From NCBI RefSeq assembly GCF_009674825.1, contig NZ_WKJH01000001.1, positions 434,001 to 498,000 of the forward strand: DNA of 64,000 bases, written 5' to 3'. The position numbers and the translations under genes are program-made. Of this stretch, positions 51,630-61,329 are shown piece by piece (the first letter of the stretch is position 1; each line of letters opens with the position of its first letter). The notes under the pieces were generated by a model, which did no database searches, was not told the origin of the DNA, and was given only the letters and a program-made list of their open reading frames with translations. Origin of the DNA: Maribacter luteus. Lineage in GTDB: Bacteria > Bacteroidota > Bacteroidia > Flavobacteriales > Flavobacteriaceae.

Positions 51630-52166
51630 ATGGTCGTTTACAAAAGGGCTTCAGAGGAAAGTGAACTGAATCGGATTTTGGCATTGCAACAACGTAATTT
51701 ATATACCAATGTTCCAAAAGAAGAACAACTCAAAGAAGGCTTTGTTACCGTTTCCCACAGCTTTGACATCTTAAAGCGAATGAATGATGTATGTCCGCAT
51801 ATCATTGCCAAGGATGGGGGTAAAGTAGTGGGCTATGCCTTATGCATGCACCCTGAATTTTCCAATGAAATAGAGGTCTTGAGACCTATGTTCGATATCA
51901 TCGAAACAAGGATCCCTAATATCGGGAACTATATCGCCATGGGTCAGGTATGTGTGGATAAGGATTACCGTAAAAAAGGGATTTTCCGAAGCCTATACCA
52001 AACCATGCAAAATACCCTAAAATCCGAATATGAACAGATTATTACCGAGGTAGATGCCAAGAACAAACGTTCTTTACAGGCCCATTACTCGGTCGGATTC
52101 AAACTTTTAAGTACCCATATCTCGGGAGGGCAAGAATGGAAATTGATTGGTTTGGGAACCTTTTGA
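51630..52166 (+). CDS. GNAT family acetyltransferase
   Basis: A 178-residue GNAT acetyltransferase. Motif A with the acetyl-CoA loop is visible as MGQVCVDKDYRKKGIFRSLYQTMQ near 109-132 (the Q/R-x-x-G/A pattern is KKGIF), followed by the EVDAKNKRSLQAHYSVGFKLL segment typical of motif B. The N-terminal part (YKRASEESELNRILALQQRNLY) is also standard. It acetylates an unknown amine. It is alone upstream of the accessory genes. Confidence 0.85.
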   Translation: MVVYKRASEESELNRILALQQRNLYTNVPKEEQLKEGFVTVSHSFDILKRMNDVCPHIIAKDGGKVVGYALCMHPEFSNEIEVLRPMFDIIETRIPNIGNYIAMGQVCVDKDYRKKGIFRSLYQTMQNTLKSEYEQIITEVDAKNKRSLQAHYSVGFKLLSTHISGGQEWKLIGLGTF

Positions 52167-52382
52167 CTTTTCACCCCACAATCCCAAAACGTTTTCCGTT
52201 CCTTTGAATACAACACTTTTTCTTACTGAAAATACAGCCAATGCCCAAGTACCGGGCAATGAAACACTTAATACAAAAATTAATAAGACTTGCACTACAC
52301 AATAAATGCTATTTGATTTACGATTAGTATAAATATAAATGTTAAAAAAATACGTGCAACTCATCGAATAAATTATAACGAA

Positions 52383-52850
52383 ATGTTAATTTTAACGTTG
52401 CAAAAAGTTATATCAAAAAGTGACATTGAAAAGAATATAGGAACCAAAGGAATTATTAAAAATAGAAAAGGATATATTACAAAAGCTGCCGATGCCAAAC
52501 ACTTGGAATCATTTGAAGACTTATATAATGGATTACGCCTAGACTATCCTGGAACTGAATTTTTTATTGCGGACGGAAGTTGTGGTGTGATTAGATTCAC
52601 ATCCAAGGAAACTAAATCTGTCGTAATCCCTTCTGGAGGTACTTATGCAATGTATGAATATCCATTTACTGCACATGGATTTAGTGCAGGGAAAAGTGGA
52701 AGGCTAGGTGCTCCTGAATGGCATTTGACAAATGAAGTAGAATTTATTGAAGGAGCTGAAATTTTTGAAGTTTTTAATGACGGCACTGAAGTTCTTGTGG
52801 CACGACTACAAAAAGTAGGTCAGAACTTACAGTTTGTAAAAATAGAATAA
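52383..52850 (+). CDS. Unknown 155-residue protein, possible toxin-type domain
   Basis: I do not recognise this protein. It has no signal peptide or membrane segment. The C-terminal half (about 60-150) is beta-rich with the pattern GVIRFTSKETKSVVIP, then YPFTAHGFSAGKSGRLGAPEW and EGAEIFEVFNDGTEV; such GF-x-G-x-x-G-x-x-G-x-PEW signatures recall the C-terminal effector domains of RHS/polymorphic toxins, which is a loose resemblance only. The stop (TAA) and the start of the next gene share one base (TAATG), so the two are translationally coupled, as toxin-immunity pairs often are. AT-rich compared with its surroundings. Confidence 0.6.
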   Translation: MLILTLQKVISKSDIEKNIGTKGIIKNRKGYITKAADAKHLESFEDLYNGLRLDYPGTEFFIADGSCGVIRFTSKETKSVVIPSGGTYAMYEYPFTAHGFSAGKSGRLGAPEWHLTNEVEFIEGAEIFEVFNDGTEVLVARLQKVGQNLQFVKIE

Positions 52851-53305
52851 TGGTTTTTAGATCAGGTTATTATTGTTTGTTTAAAAGCATTGAATGCAAG
52901 ATGTTGAGTAAAACCAAAGGATTTTATTTAATCACAAGTAATCCTTTGGCAGAAAATTGTGACTTCAACAAAAAAGATGGGTATTATGAAAAATCAATTG
53001 GAGATAGAGAAAAATCTATTAAGTCGGCTTATATAGTTCATACAAAAGCCAAATACAAAGATTTTGTTTTCACGATTTCCCAAGATGAGGTATTAAAGGA
53101 CGAACATAAAGTAAGATTGAATTTGAACACTCTTGATTTTGCCGCTTATGATTATTTTGGGTTTCCCTATCGAAAAGATGACGCCAGTATTGTTGTCCAA
53201 GAAGATGAAATCGAAGAAATATGGGAAGAAAGGACACCTTTGGCACGTTTTCCGTTCAAAGTCGATAAGATAAAATATATTAAAAAAGAGGGCAAGTTTT
53301 TGTAA
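52850..53305 (+). CDS. Unknown 151-residue protein, candidate immunity partner
   Basis: Not recognised. It is cytosolic, charged (many Lys, Asp and Glu) with beta-rich segments such as YDYFGFPYRKDDASIVVQEDEI and IEEIWEERTPLARFPFKVDKIKY. It starts at the last base of the upstream stop codon (TAATG). Size, charge and coupling fit an immunity protein for the preceding gene, but no homologue is known to me. A membrane-protein gene follows 10 bp downstream on the same strand. Confidence 0.6.
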   Translation: MVFRSGYYCLFKSIECKMLSKTKGFYLITSNPLAENCDFNKKDGYYEKSIGDREKSIKSAYIVHTKAKYKDFVFTISQDEVLKDEHKVRLNLNTLDFAAYDYFGFPYRKDDASIVVQEDEIEEIWEERTPLARFPFKVDKIKYIKKEGKFL

Positions 53306-53315
53306 GAATCGAAAA

Positions 53316-54038
53316 ATGAAGGAATCAAGATTCATGATATTGACCATTTTATATATTGTTATAGCCGCGGTATTTACATTCAAATTTGGGCCTGATTTCA
53401 TCAGAAAAATGGACGATGTAGGCATTACCTATCATTTTAAAGAAGTTTCATCGATGGAATTAACGATAAGAATGGAACATGAAGGTAAAAGTTTTGTATT
53501 GGGAAACAAGGTGTATGACTCCCTTCCTATAAAGATTGCATATGACACAACTAACAGAAAACCTAAATATATTGAAGTAGATATGCTTTTAGATTCATTA
53601 AAGATCCATTTGGCCTATGATGCACAGAACCCTTCAGAAAAGTGGGAAAGACTCATAAACATTTTAAATGCAAGAGGCCTTTTGGACAGCACAAAAGATT
53701 ATAAGGTTCAATTGCCCAAAAAGCTATCTGCCGAGAAACTTAGGGGCATGAATGTGAAATTGATTCTGAACAAAGCAGGGGATTTTGATAATAGAAGCAA
53801 TTTTGTCTCTATCAACGACATTCATATATATGGTGTCGATAGTAGTTTTAGGTATCTTTTCGGTAAGATAGCGGCATATTTTATAACCATAATATCAGGT
53901 TTTACCCTTTTACTAATAACGATAAACGGAGTTATCCAGTTTATTAATCATCAAATAAATGGCAATGATTATTACGTTCCTTCTTGGGCTGAAGGGATTA
54001 AGGAATTGACTCAAAGATTAACGAAAAGAAATAAGTAG
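53316..54038 (+). CDS. Unknown two-helix membrane protein
   Basis: A 240-residue protein with an N-terminal membrane helix (about 6-25, FMILTILYIVIAAVFTFKFG), an extracytoplasmic beta-rich region of about 150 residues with DSLPIKIAYDTTNRKP and DSLKIHLAYDA repeats of a similar kind, and a second helix near 180-205 (FGKIAAYFITIISGFTLLLITING). The remaining 35 residues face the cytoplasm. No family recognised. It probably belongs to the same transcript as the two genes before it. Confidence 0.55.
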   Translation: MKESRFMILTILYIVIAAVFTFKFGPDFIRKMDDVGITYHFKEVSSMELTIRMEHEGKSFVLGNKVYDSLPIKIAYDTTNRKPKYIEVDMLLDSLKIHLAYDAQNPSEKWERLINILNARGLLDSTKDYKVQLPKKLSAEKLRGMNVKLILNKAGDFDNRSNFVSINDIHIYGVDSSFRYLFGKIAAYFITIISGFTLLLITINGVIQFINHQINGNDYYVPSWAEGIKELTQRLTKRNK

Positions 54039-54054
54039 AAAAAACAAATCATAA

Positions 54055-54071
54055 CCCCCGCTAGCGCGAGG
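54055..54071. repeat. GC-rich palindromic element, first copy
   Basis: CCCCCGCTAGCGCGAGG stands out in an AT-rich stretch and contains the palindrome CGCTAGCG. Its first eight bases reappear nearly unchanged in the longer element at 55071-55098. It runs directly into the relic reading frame at 54065. Confidence 0.6.
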
Positions 54072-54124
54072 AGTTTCCTTCTGAAAATCAATTATTAATA
54101 GAAGAATTAAATAAATTAAGATAA
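54065..54124 (+). pseudogene. 5'-truncated relic of the downstream gene's family
   Basis: A frame of about 20 codons reads REEFPSENQLLIEELNKLR and a stop. The intact gene that follows 2 bp later (54127-55038) ends with RQEFPNEYYKMLEQLNKLR. Thirteen of 19 positions are identical. The relic therefore looks like the last few codons of a lost paralogue, cut at the GC-rich element on its left. Confidence 0.7.
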
Positions 54125-54126
54125 TT

Positions 54127-55038
54127 ATGGTTTCTTTTTGGTGGAGTCCTAGATGGGCATTTTTATCGGGAGCCTTTATGCTTCTTTTGTTGCTAATAAC
54201 TCAATTACAAAGGGAATTTTTATCTGATTTTCAAGTATCAAATGGAAAATTGGCAAAACATGAAATACAGGTATATCGAGGAATGGAAGATGAAAGGGTT
54301 TTGTATTTGTGGCTGAACGATACATTATCTAAACCCTATTTTTCAAAATTTAAACAACCACAGAGAAAAATAAACAGAAATATATCATTTATTAAAAAGT
54401 ACGGAGTCACAATATGGCACAATGATAAAAGAGAGATCAAACAATTAAAATCAAACAAAACGATTATAGTCGATTATGATTGGTTTTGGTGGCCATCCCT
54501 TTTGTTTTATTTAGCGCCCAGTTGGCTACATTTCGGTATTTTTTTAATAGTCAAAAAAGAATCTATAAATATTAATTCGTATACCGATATGTGGAATTAT
54601 ACTATGGGAAATCACGATATAATATTAATCTCAAGTCGCAAAAAATATAGGTCAGGCGGTTTACTTCCGTTTTTGTTATTTAGCCCAATGTTCAGATCAA
54701 CAAAAAACAGAAAATCAATTTTCGATTCCTTAATTATTTCTTGGCGTCAATTCTTTAATATCTGTAATGTACATGCAATGAACCCAGAGGTAAGGCGATG
54801 GATGAATCAACAAACAAAGGGTAAAGAATTTATTGATGGATTTGACTTCTATAGAAATTTAATCAAGACCGAATTGCCATCTTATAAATTAGTTGAAACA
54901 ACCGAATCAATATTTAAGTTTATTTCATTACGCATCGATTCTGGTCGAGAACATTATGAGGATTTTGGAAAATTATTTCGTCAAGAATTTCCGAATGAAT
55001 ATTATAAAATGTTAGAGCAACTTAATAAATTAAGGTAG
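54127..55038 (+). CDS. Unknown two-helix membrane protein, member of a local paralogue pair
   Basis: A 303-residue AT-rich gene product of no family I know. A membrane helix covers about 10-27, a second spans about 121-142 (FWWPSLLFYLAPSWLHFGIFLIV), and the rest is basic and cytoplasmic, with RRWMNQQTKGKEFIDGFDFYRNLIKTELPSYKL near 219-251. It ends RQEFPNEYYKMLEQLNKLR; a truncated copy of this end lies just before its start. The membrane topology and the presence of a relic suggest an immunity or accessory gene subject to duplication. Confidence 0.6.
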   Translation: MVSFWWSPRWAFLSGAFMLLLLLITQLQREFLSDFQVSNGKLAKHEIQVYRGMEDERVLYLWLNDTLSKPYFSKFKQPQRKINRNISFIKKYGVTIWHNDKREIKQLKSNKTIIVDYDWFWWPSLLFYLAPSWLHFGIFLIVKKESININSYTDMWNYTMGNHDIILISSRKKYRSGGLLPFLLFSPMFRSTKNRKSIFDSLIISWRQFFNICNVHAMNPEVRRWMNQQTKGKEFIDGFDFYRNLIKTELPSYKLVETTESIFKFISLRIDSGREHYEDFGKLFRQEFPNEYYKMLEQLNKLR

Positions 55039-55070
55039 TTTAAGTCGATACTGTTATGGCATGTATCCCC

Positions 55071-55098
55071 CCCGCTGGCACGAGCGTCACGCTCGTGC
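55071..55098. repeat. GC-rich palindromic element (REP-like)
   Basis: A 21-bp perfect palindrome around one base (55078-55098, arms GCACGAGCG and CGCTCGTGC) is preceded by CCCCGCTG, as in the copy at 54055. Such short palindromes in the AT-rich genomes of flavobacteria often belong to REP families moved by TnpA-REP transposases; none is in this window. In the 220-bp gene-free stretch to 55258 nothing else is apparent. Confidence 0.65.
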
Positions 55099-55258
55099 AA
55101 TAGAGAAAGAGCCCATAAATTATGTATAATGATTGATTGGAAGTATTAAAAAAAGAATAAATGAGTAACAAAAATAAAATACAATCCTAACCCAGTAGTA
55201 TGAAAAGCAACTACCTATATCATCCTATTCCTTTGGTGTGGCCTTCTTAGTGCCAACG

Positions 55259-56215
55259 CTATAAAACCGTATGAATAGTCGCTTTAAGATCATAATATTT
55301 CCCCTGCCAGGTATCTTTGGCCTTTAGTTTTTGGTCGATCCTATCCAATATTTCCTGTTTCCGGATACCTCCCCATTTTGGGGCAACCAACAACTCTTTC
55401 GGGGCCTCACTTATAAAGCGTTCCAACACGATATCGGGTCGTAAATGCCCTATAAATTCCGTAACAAAATCTATATATGTTTCTAAGGTAAATAGATCGA
55501 AATTTTCTGGGTTCCGGGTATACTGCACTGCCATTACGGAGTTACTTACAATTTGTAAATGATGTATTTTCAAGGTATCAATGGGTAATTTGGACAATTC
55601 CACAGCATGCTGTATTAAATCGTTTTTGGATTCCCCGGGCAATCCCATGATGATATGCGCCCCTAAATGAAACCCCTTGTCCTTGCACTTTTCAAAGGTT
55701 GCTATCGTATCACTAAAGGTATGGCACCGATTAATATCCAAAAGTGTTTTTTCATTGGTACTTTCCACCCCAAAATCCAGCGAAATAAAATAATCCTTCG
55801 ATAATTCTTCCAAATAGGCTATAACCTCATCCGCTATACAATCCGGGCGCGTACCGATAACCAAACCGACCACGTTGGGAACACTTAAGGCCTCTTGGTA
55901 CATCGCTTTAAGGGATTCCAAATCGGAATAGGTGTTCGTGTAGGCCTGGAAATATGCGAGGAATTTCTTGTTCTTACCGCGTTTGGCAAAAAACTCGATC
56001 CCTTCCTGCAACTGTGCGGCAATACTTTTTTGGGGTTCGCAATAATCGGGATTAAAGGTATTGTTGTTGCAATAGGTACAACCGCCATATCCCTTGGAAC
56101 CATCCCGGTTAGGACAGGAAAAACCAACATCCAAAGAGATTTTCTGCACCCGTTCCCCAAAATGCAACTTTATAAAAGAATTATAATCGTTATATCGCTT
56201 TCCTATAAAATCCAT
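55259..56215 (-). CDS. TIGR01212 (YhcC-like) radical SAM protein
   Basis: A 318-residue radical SAM enzyme. The N-terminal cysteine cluster is C-x-N-R-D in VGFSCPNRDGSKGYGGCTYCNN (three Cys spaced 10 and 2), which binds the 4Fe-4S cluster used with S-adenosylmethionine. VVGLVIGTRPDCIADEV, SLDFGVESTNEKTLLDINR and AHIIMGLPGESKNDL follow, all typical of the Elp3/TIGR01212 group. The exact substrate is not established. It is monocistronic next to a REP-like element. Confidence 0.9.
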   Translation of the reverse strand: MDFIGKRYNDYNSFIKLHFGERVQKISLDVGFSCPNRDGSKGYGGCTYCNNNTFNPDYCEPQKSIAAQLQEGIEFFAKRGKNKKFLAYFQAYTNTYSDLESLKAMYQEALSVPNVVGLVIGTRPDCIADEVIAYLEELSKDYFISLDFGVESTNEKTLLDINRCHTFSDTIATFEKCKDKGFHLGAHIIMGLPGESKNDLIQHAVELSKLPIDTLKIHHLQIVSNSVMAVQYTRNPENFDLFTLETYIDFVTEFIGHLRPDIVLERFISEAPKELLVAPKWGGIRKQEILDRIDQKLKAKDTWQGKYYDLKATIHTVL

Positions 56216-56293
56216 TCAGAATAGCTTGAGTTACTTCCTAATGAAGATTCATTCCTTTTCCCATGTTTATCCACCCACGGAAAACTATACTAT

Positions 56294-56327
56294 AAAAAAA
56301 GCCCTGACAGAATGGTCAGGGCTTTTT
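56294..56327 (-). terminator. Terminator of the atpD-atpC operon
   Basis: An 8-bp GC-rich perfect stem (56301-56308 with 56315-56322) with flanking A- and T-runs, 17 bp after the atpC stop on the minus strand. Confidence 0.8.
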
Positions 56328-56344
56328 AAAATCGTTATTCATAT

Positions 56345-56623
56345 TCAATCCGCTAAAACAATGACCTTATTGTCTTTCATTTCAACAGTACCGCTGCTAA
56401 TGGCCAAGACCGTCTTGCCCTTGGCATCTTGCGTGAATTTATTTTGATATTCCTCCGCTATGGTAATAGTACCATCTACAACAACATTACCTTGTTGTAA
56501 CAATGAAACTACAGGGGCGTGATCTTTCAACATTTGAAATTCCCCATTAATACCCGGGACCGTAACAGAATTTACTTCTCCCGCAAATAAAGTAGCTTCT
56601 GGGGATACAATTTCTAAATACAT
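56345..56623 (-). CDS. atpC: F1 ATP synthase epsilon subunit
   Basis: About 92 residues from the ATG at 56623 (MYLEIVSPEATLFAGEVNSV); an earlier in-frame ATG at 56650 adds nine residues in front and is less likely. Only the N-terminal beta-sandwich (PGINGEFQMLKDHAPVVSLLQ, then VLAISSGTVEMKDNKVIVL) is present; the C-terminal two-helix domain that inhibits rotation in other bacteria is missing, as is usual in Bacteroidota. It sits 79 bp after atpD, separated by a short repeat of ATTCAG units. Confidence 0.95.
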   Translation of the reverse strand: MYLEIVSPEATLFAGEVNSVTVPGINGEFQMLKDHAPVVSLLQQGNVVVDGTITIAEEYQNKFTQDAKGKTVLAISSGTVEMKDNKVIVLAD

Positions 56624-56631
56624 AGTTTTTC

Positions 56632-56660
56632 GATATTCAGCATTCAGCATTCAGTATTCA
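56632..56660. repeat. Short tandem repeat (four ATTCAG-type units)
   Basis: Four near-identical heptamers of the form [CT]ATTCAG follow one another between atpD and atpC, within the atpC leader. One carries a single-base change. Slippage here could alter leader length, but no coding frame would change. Confidence 0.7.
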
Positions 56661-56701
56661 GTAGCTCAATGCAGACTGCACACCTATTACTGCTTACAAA
56701 T

Positions 56702-58243
<1,542 letters not shown>

Positions 58244-58275
58244 TTACAGGTCTCTATTTCTTGCACTAAAGGCTG

Positions 58276-58283
58276 CAAAGATA
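58276..58283 (-). promoter_or_regulatory. Probable -7 box (TATCTTTG) of atpD-atpC
   Basis: An exact TAnnTTTG match followed by CAGCC on the minus strand, 66 bp before the atpD ATG. The sequence after it is typical of flavobacterial housekeeping promoters; no TTG at the best spacing is visible. Confidence 0.5.
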
Positions 58284-58382
58284 TGTTTTTCAATTTTAAA
58301 TTGAAATGCTTTTCTCGCCTTTTTTCAAAAAGCGAAAAGACGCCTGTTTAAGCGCCTTTATCACTAGTTAACTTGTTTTATT

Positions 58383-61133
58383 CTAATTGTTTATCGTCCA
58401 TGACAGATAAAATTGGGAACCGATATAACCTGTACCCACAGCAGTGACATACTCCTCACCCAAAAGGTTCGAAGCACCCAATTTAAACGTAGATTTAATA
58501 CTTGGAACGGTATAATTTACCTGTGCATCCAACACACTGAACGAAGGAATATCCCCTGTTGCAAATGAATTTTCCCATAAATAAGTATCCGTCCATCTAT
58601 AGTTTACGTTAAAACCAAAGTTCTCAAAAAGTTCAGTGTTCCCGAAAGAGGCCTTAACCTTGTGCTTCGGGGTATTGAACTGTGGTTGAAAGTCGGGATC
58701 GGACGTTTCATCAAAATCGAAATCGGAAAACGTATAGTTAACACCAAAATCGAAATTACCGAATACTTGGGCTTCTATTCCCGCAGTAACCCCATAAGAA
58801 GATATATCGGCCAATGAATTGGTATATACATTAAAAGGTTGATAATCGCCATTCTGAAGTGCCAATAATGACAATCCGCCATCACCTGCCTCACCATATT
58901 TAGGGGCCAATACAATTTTTTGGGAGATAAAATCTTGATAATCATTGTAATAACCACTAATATCAATGACCACTTGTCCCAATTGGCCCCTATACCCTAG
59001 TTCCAATGCCGTAACTTTTTCCGGTTTTACCAAAGGGGTGTTCACCGCCTCGGGAGCACCTTGTTCTACAGAAGTGGCAGAATATGCGTTCTCATATGCA
59101 TCCCTACCTGTCATAGTAACCATACCAGACCCCACAATGGCCTCTCCATTAGTCGATAGGGGCACATCAACCACATAACGATCCAAATTGTCTTCTGCCG
59201 AGCCCACCAATAATGCACGACCGGCATTCAGCCCTATATAAAGATCTTGGGTAGTCGGATTTCTAAAACCAGTTTGGAAGGATCCCCTAAAATTATGGTT
59301 TCTATTTTCCCCGACCGTATAAGTCAATGAGGCCCTAGGGGAAACAAATCCGTCAAAAAGTTCATTTTTATCATATCGCACCGAACCGGTGAACTTGATA
59401 CGGTCATCCATGAATTTTTTCTGGAGCTGCGTATAGATTCCAAATTCATGATATGGGATAGCCCCATCAGTATCGGTAAAAATTGTTCCTTGTGAATTCA
59501 ATTCATACTCCCTAAAAGAACCCCCGATTTGAATATCGGCAAAGTTTTCCGTTATATGGCTAAAATTGTAATTAGCATCTACATGACGTAGTTTGGTGTT
59601 GTCTATAAACCTTGCACCAGTTGTTAAATCCCCATCTGCGATTACAGAATTAAAGACTCTTTCGAATTCAGGGGTTCCAGGAATCAATCTTCCCGTATCG
59701 GCAGCGGCCCTTGCGGCTGCATGTGCAGTAGCATCATCAAGCTGAACACCAGTACCTACACCGAGTTTTGCACCGATAAAAGTTGTCGCATAATCCGTGA
59801 ACCACTCGGTATCGCCTTTCCATTGTCTATTGACATTTATACCTGCAAACCTTGTGTCATAAGAGTTACCGGCATTTTCAGCTGTAATATACCCCCTTAC
59901 GAAAAAGTTGTTGTTCTTAAATTCCAATTTGTGCTGCTGTAAAGAAAATCCATCTATATAATAGCGGTTAGCACCTTGGTATATCGTAGAACCACGACCT
60001 ACCCTACCATTATAGATAATCTCAAAATCGGTAGCGAAAGGTCTGTAATGAATCGCTCCATCAAATTTAACACTCTGGGCGTCGTAACTGTTCAAATCGC
60101 GTTCGGCATAACCCGTTCTCGAAACCAAAGCCGAGCCTACAGTACCGGATGGAAGTCCTGCCAAGGTATCAAAGTTCAAAACCGTAGAAACCTCATCACC
60201 ATAAATGTTCAAACCATCATAAGCTGGATCAGCCCTTGTAAAACCCGGATTGGTCAAATCTTCCTCACTTACGGCATACCAGTCGGTGCCTTCCATTAAA
60301 GAAAAACTCGCCTTAACCGCCAATTTATCACTAAAGGCATGTGCCGCACGAATACCGATATCATAATATTCGTTATCACCAGCAGTTTCTTGGGAGGTTA
60401 TACCTGTTTTCAAATATGTACTTATTCCTTGAAAATCGAAGGGATTCTTACTACGCATGAAGAGAATACCATTAAAAGCATTTGCACCATAAAGAGCAGA
60501 AGAAGCACCAGGCAATATCTCTACACTTTGCACATCAAGATCGTTCATACCTACTAGATTACCAAGAACGAAATTCAACGCTGGGGAGGAATTATCCATA
60601 CCGTCTACCAATTGCATAAAACGCGTATTGGCGAAACTTGCGAAACCACGGGTATTTATGGATTGGAAAGTTAAACTGTTCGTATTGACATCTACTCCCT
60701 TTAAATTTTCCAATCCACCATAAAATGATGCCGAAGCGGTATTTTGAATTTCCTTTAAACCAAAACGTTCTACCGAAACAGGGGATTCGAACAGTCGTTC
60801 CGGAGTCCTTGAAGCAGAAATAACGATTTCATCGAGCATGGTGTGTGCCTCATCAAGAACAATTGTGATTTTTTCATTATTAGAAGTCACATCAGCTGTA
60901 GTATCGGTATATCCGATACTTGAAATTTTTAATTTGAAAGGGGGAGTTTCAGAAGTTTTTAAAGTAAAATTACCGTCAAAATCCGATACTGCTCCTACTG
61001 CCTTGCCGACAATAATCACATTAGCCCCTGGAATAGGTTCATTGTTATGGTCAACAACATTACCTGAAACCGTTGTTTGGGCAAACCCAAAGGCGCCCAA
61101 CATCATTAAGGATAAAAAAAGTATCGCTCTCAT
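58383..61133 (-). CDS. TonB-dependent receptor with CarboxypepD_reg domain
   Basis: About 916 residues from the ATG at 61133 (MRAILFLSLMMLGAFGFAQ signal peptide); an ATG 27 codons earlier precedes it. A CarboxypepD_reg domain (TTVSGNVVDHNNEPIPGANVIIVGKAVGAVSDFDGNFTL) leads to the plug (ERFGLKEIQNTASASFYGGLENLKGVDV, INTRGFASFANTRFMQLVDGMDNSSP, VEILPGASSALYGANAFNGILFMRSKNPFDF) and a large barrel. The ligand is unknown, with no SusD, transporter or enzyme gene adjacent. The gap to glmS (61134-61329) has a terminator only. Confidence 0.88.
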   Translation of the reverse strand: MRAILFLSLMMLGAFGFAQTTVSGNVVDHNNEPIPGANVIIVGKAVGAVSDFDGNFTLKTSETPPFKLKISSIGYTDTTADVTSNNEKITIVLDEAHTMLDEIVISASRTPERLFESPVSVERFGLKEIQNTASASFYGGLENLKGVDVNTNSLTFQSINTRGFASFANTRFMQLVDGMDNSSPALNFVLGNLVGMNDLDVQSVEILPGASSALYGANAFNGILFMRSKNPFDFQGISTYLKTGITSQETAGDNEYYDIGIRAAHAFSDKLAVKASFSLMEGTDWYAVSEEDLTNPGFTRADPAYDGLNIYGDEVSTVLNFDTLAGLPSGTVGSALVSRTGYAERDLNSYDAQSVKFDGAIHYRPFATDFEIIYNGRVGRGSTIYQGANRYYIDGFSLQQHKLEFKNNNFFVRGYITAENAGNSYDTRFAGINVNRQWKGDTEWFTDYATTFIGAKLGVGTGVQLDDATAHAAARAAADTGRLIPGTPEFERVFNSVIADGDLTTGARFIDNTKLRHVDANYNFSHITENFADIQIGGSFREYELNSQGTIFTDTDGAIPYHEFGIYTQLQKKFMDDRIKFTGSVRYDKNELFDGFVSPRASLTYTVGENRNHNFRGSFQTGFRNPTTQDLYIGLNAGRALLVGSAEDNLDRYVVDVPLSTNGEAIVGSGMVTMTGRDAYENAYSATSVEQGAPEAVNTPLVKPEKVTALELGYRGQLGQVVIDISGYYNDYQDFISQKIVLAPKYGEAGDGGLSLLALQNGDYQPFNVYTNSLADISSYGVTAGIEAQVFGNFDFGVNYTFSDFDFDETSDPDFQPQFNTPKHKVKASFGNTELFENFGFNVNYRWTDTYLWENSFATGDIPSFSVLDAQVNYTVPSIKSTFKLGASNLLGEEYVTAVGTGYIGSQFYLSWTINN

Positions 61134-61273
61134 TATTGTATAAGTTAAATTAGTTTGTCGCCAATATACAGTTTTTTTCATATTGAAAAATGAAAATACC
61201 ATAAAATTATGCATGCATAGTAGTTTTTTTCTAAGAATATCACCTGATTATTGCGTAATATGCAAATAATGAC

Positions 61274-61308
61274 CAAAAAAGGCCATGATTTACATCATGG
61301 CCTTTTTT
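61274..61308 (-). terminator. Terminator after glmS
   Basis: A 9-bp perfect stem (61281-61289 with 61294-61302) and a 4-nt loop with A- and T-runs on both sides, 22 bp after the glmS stop on the minus strand. Confidence 0.85.
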
Positions 61309-61329
61309 GTATTTTCGAGATAATTCTTG

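Noticed and set aside
58325-58360. Hairpin after the large TonB receptor and before atpD
   Set aside because: The stem has a mismatch and no clear U-tract in either direction; I could not support it as a terminator.
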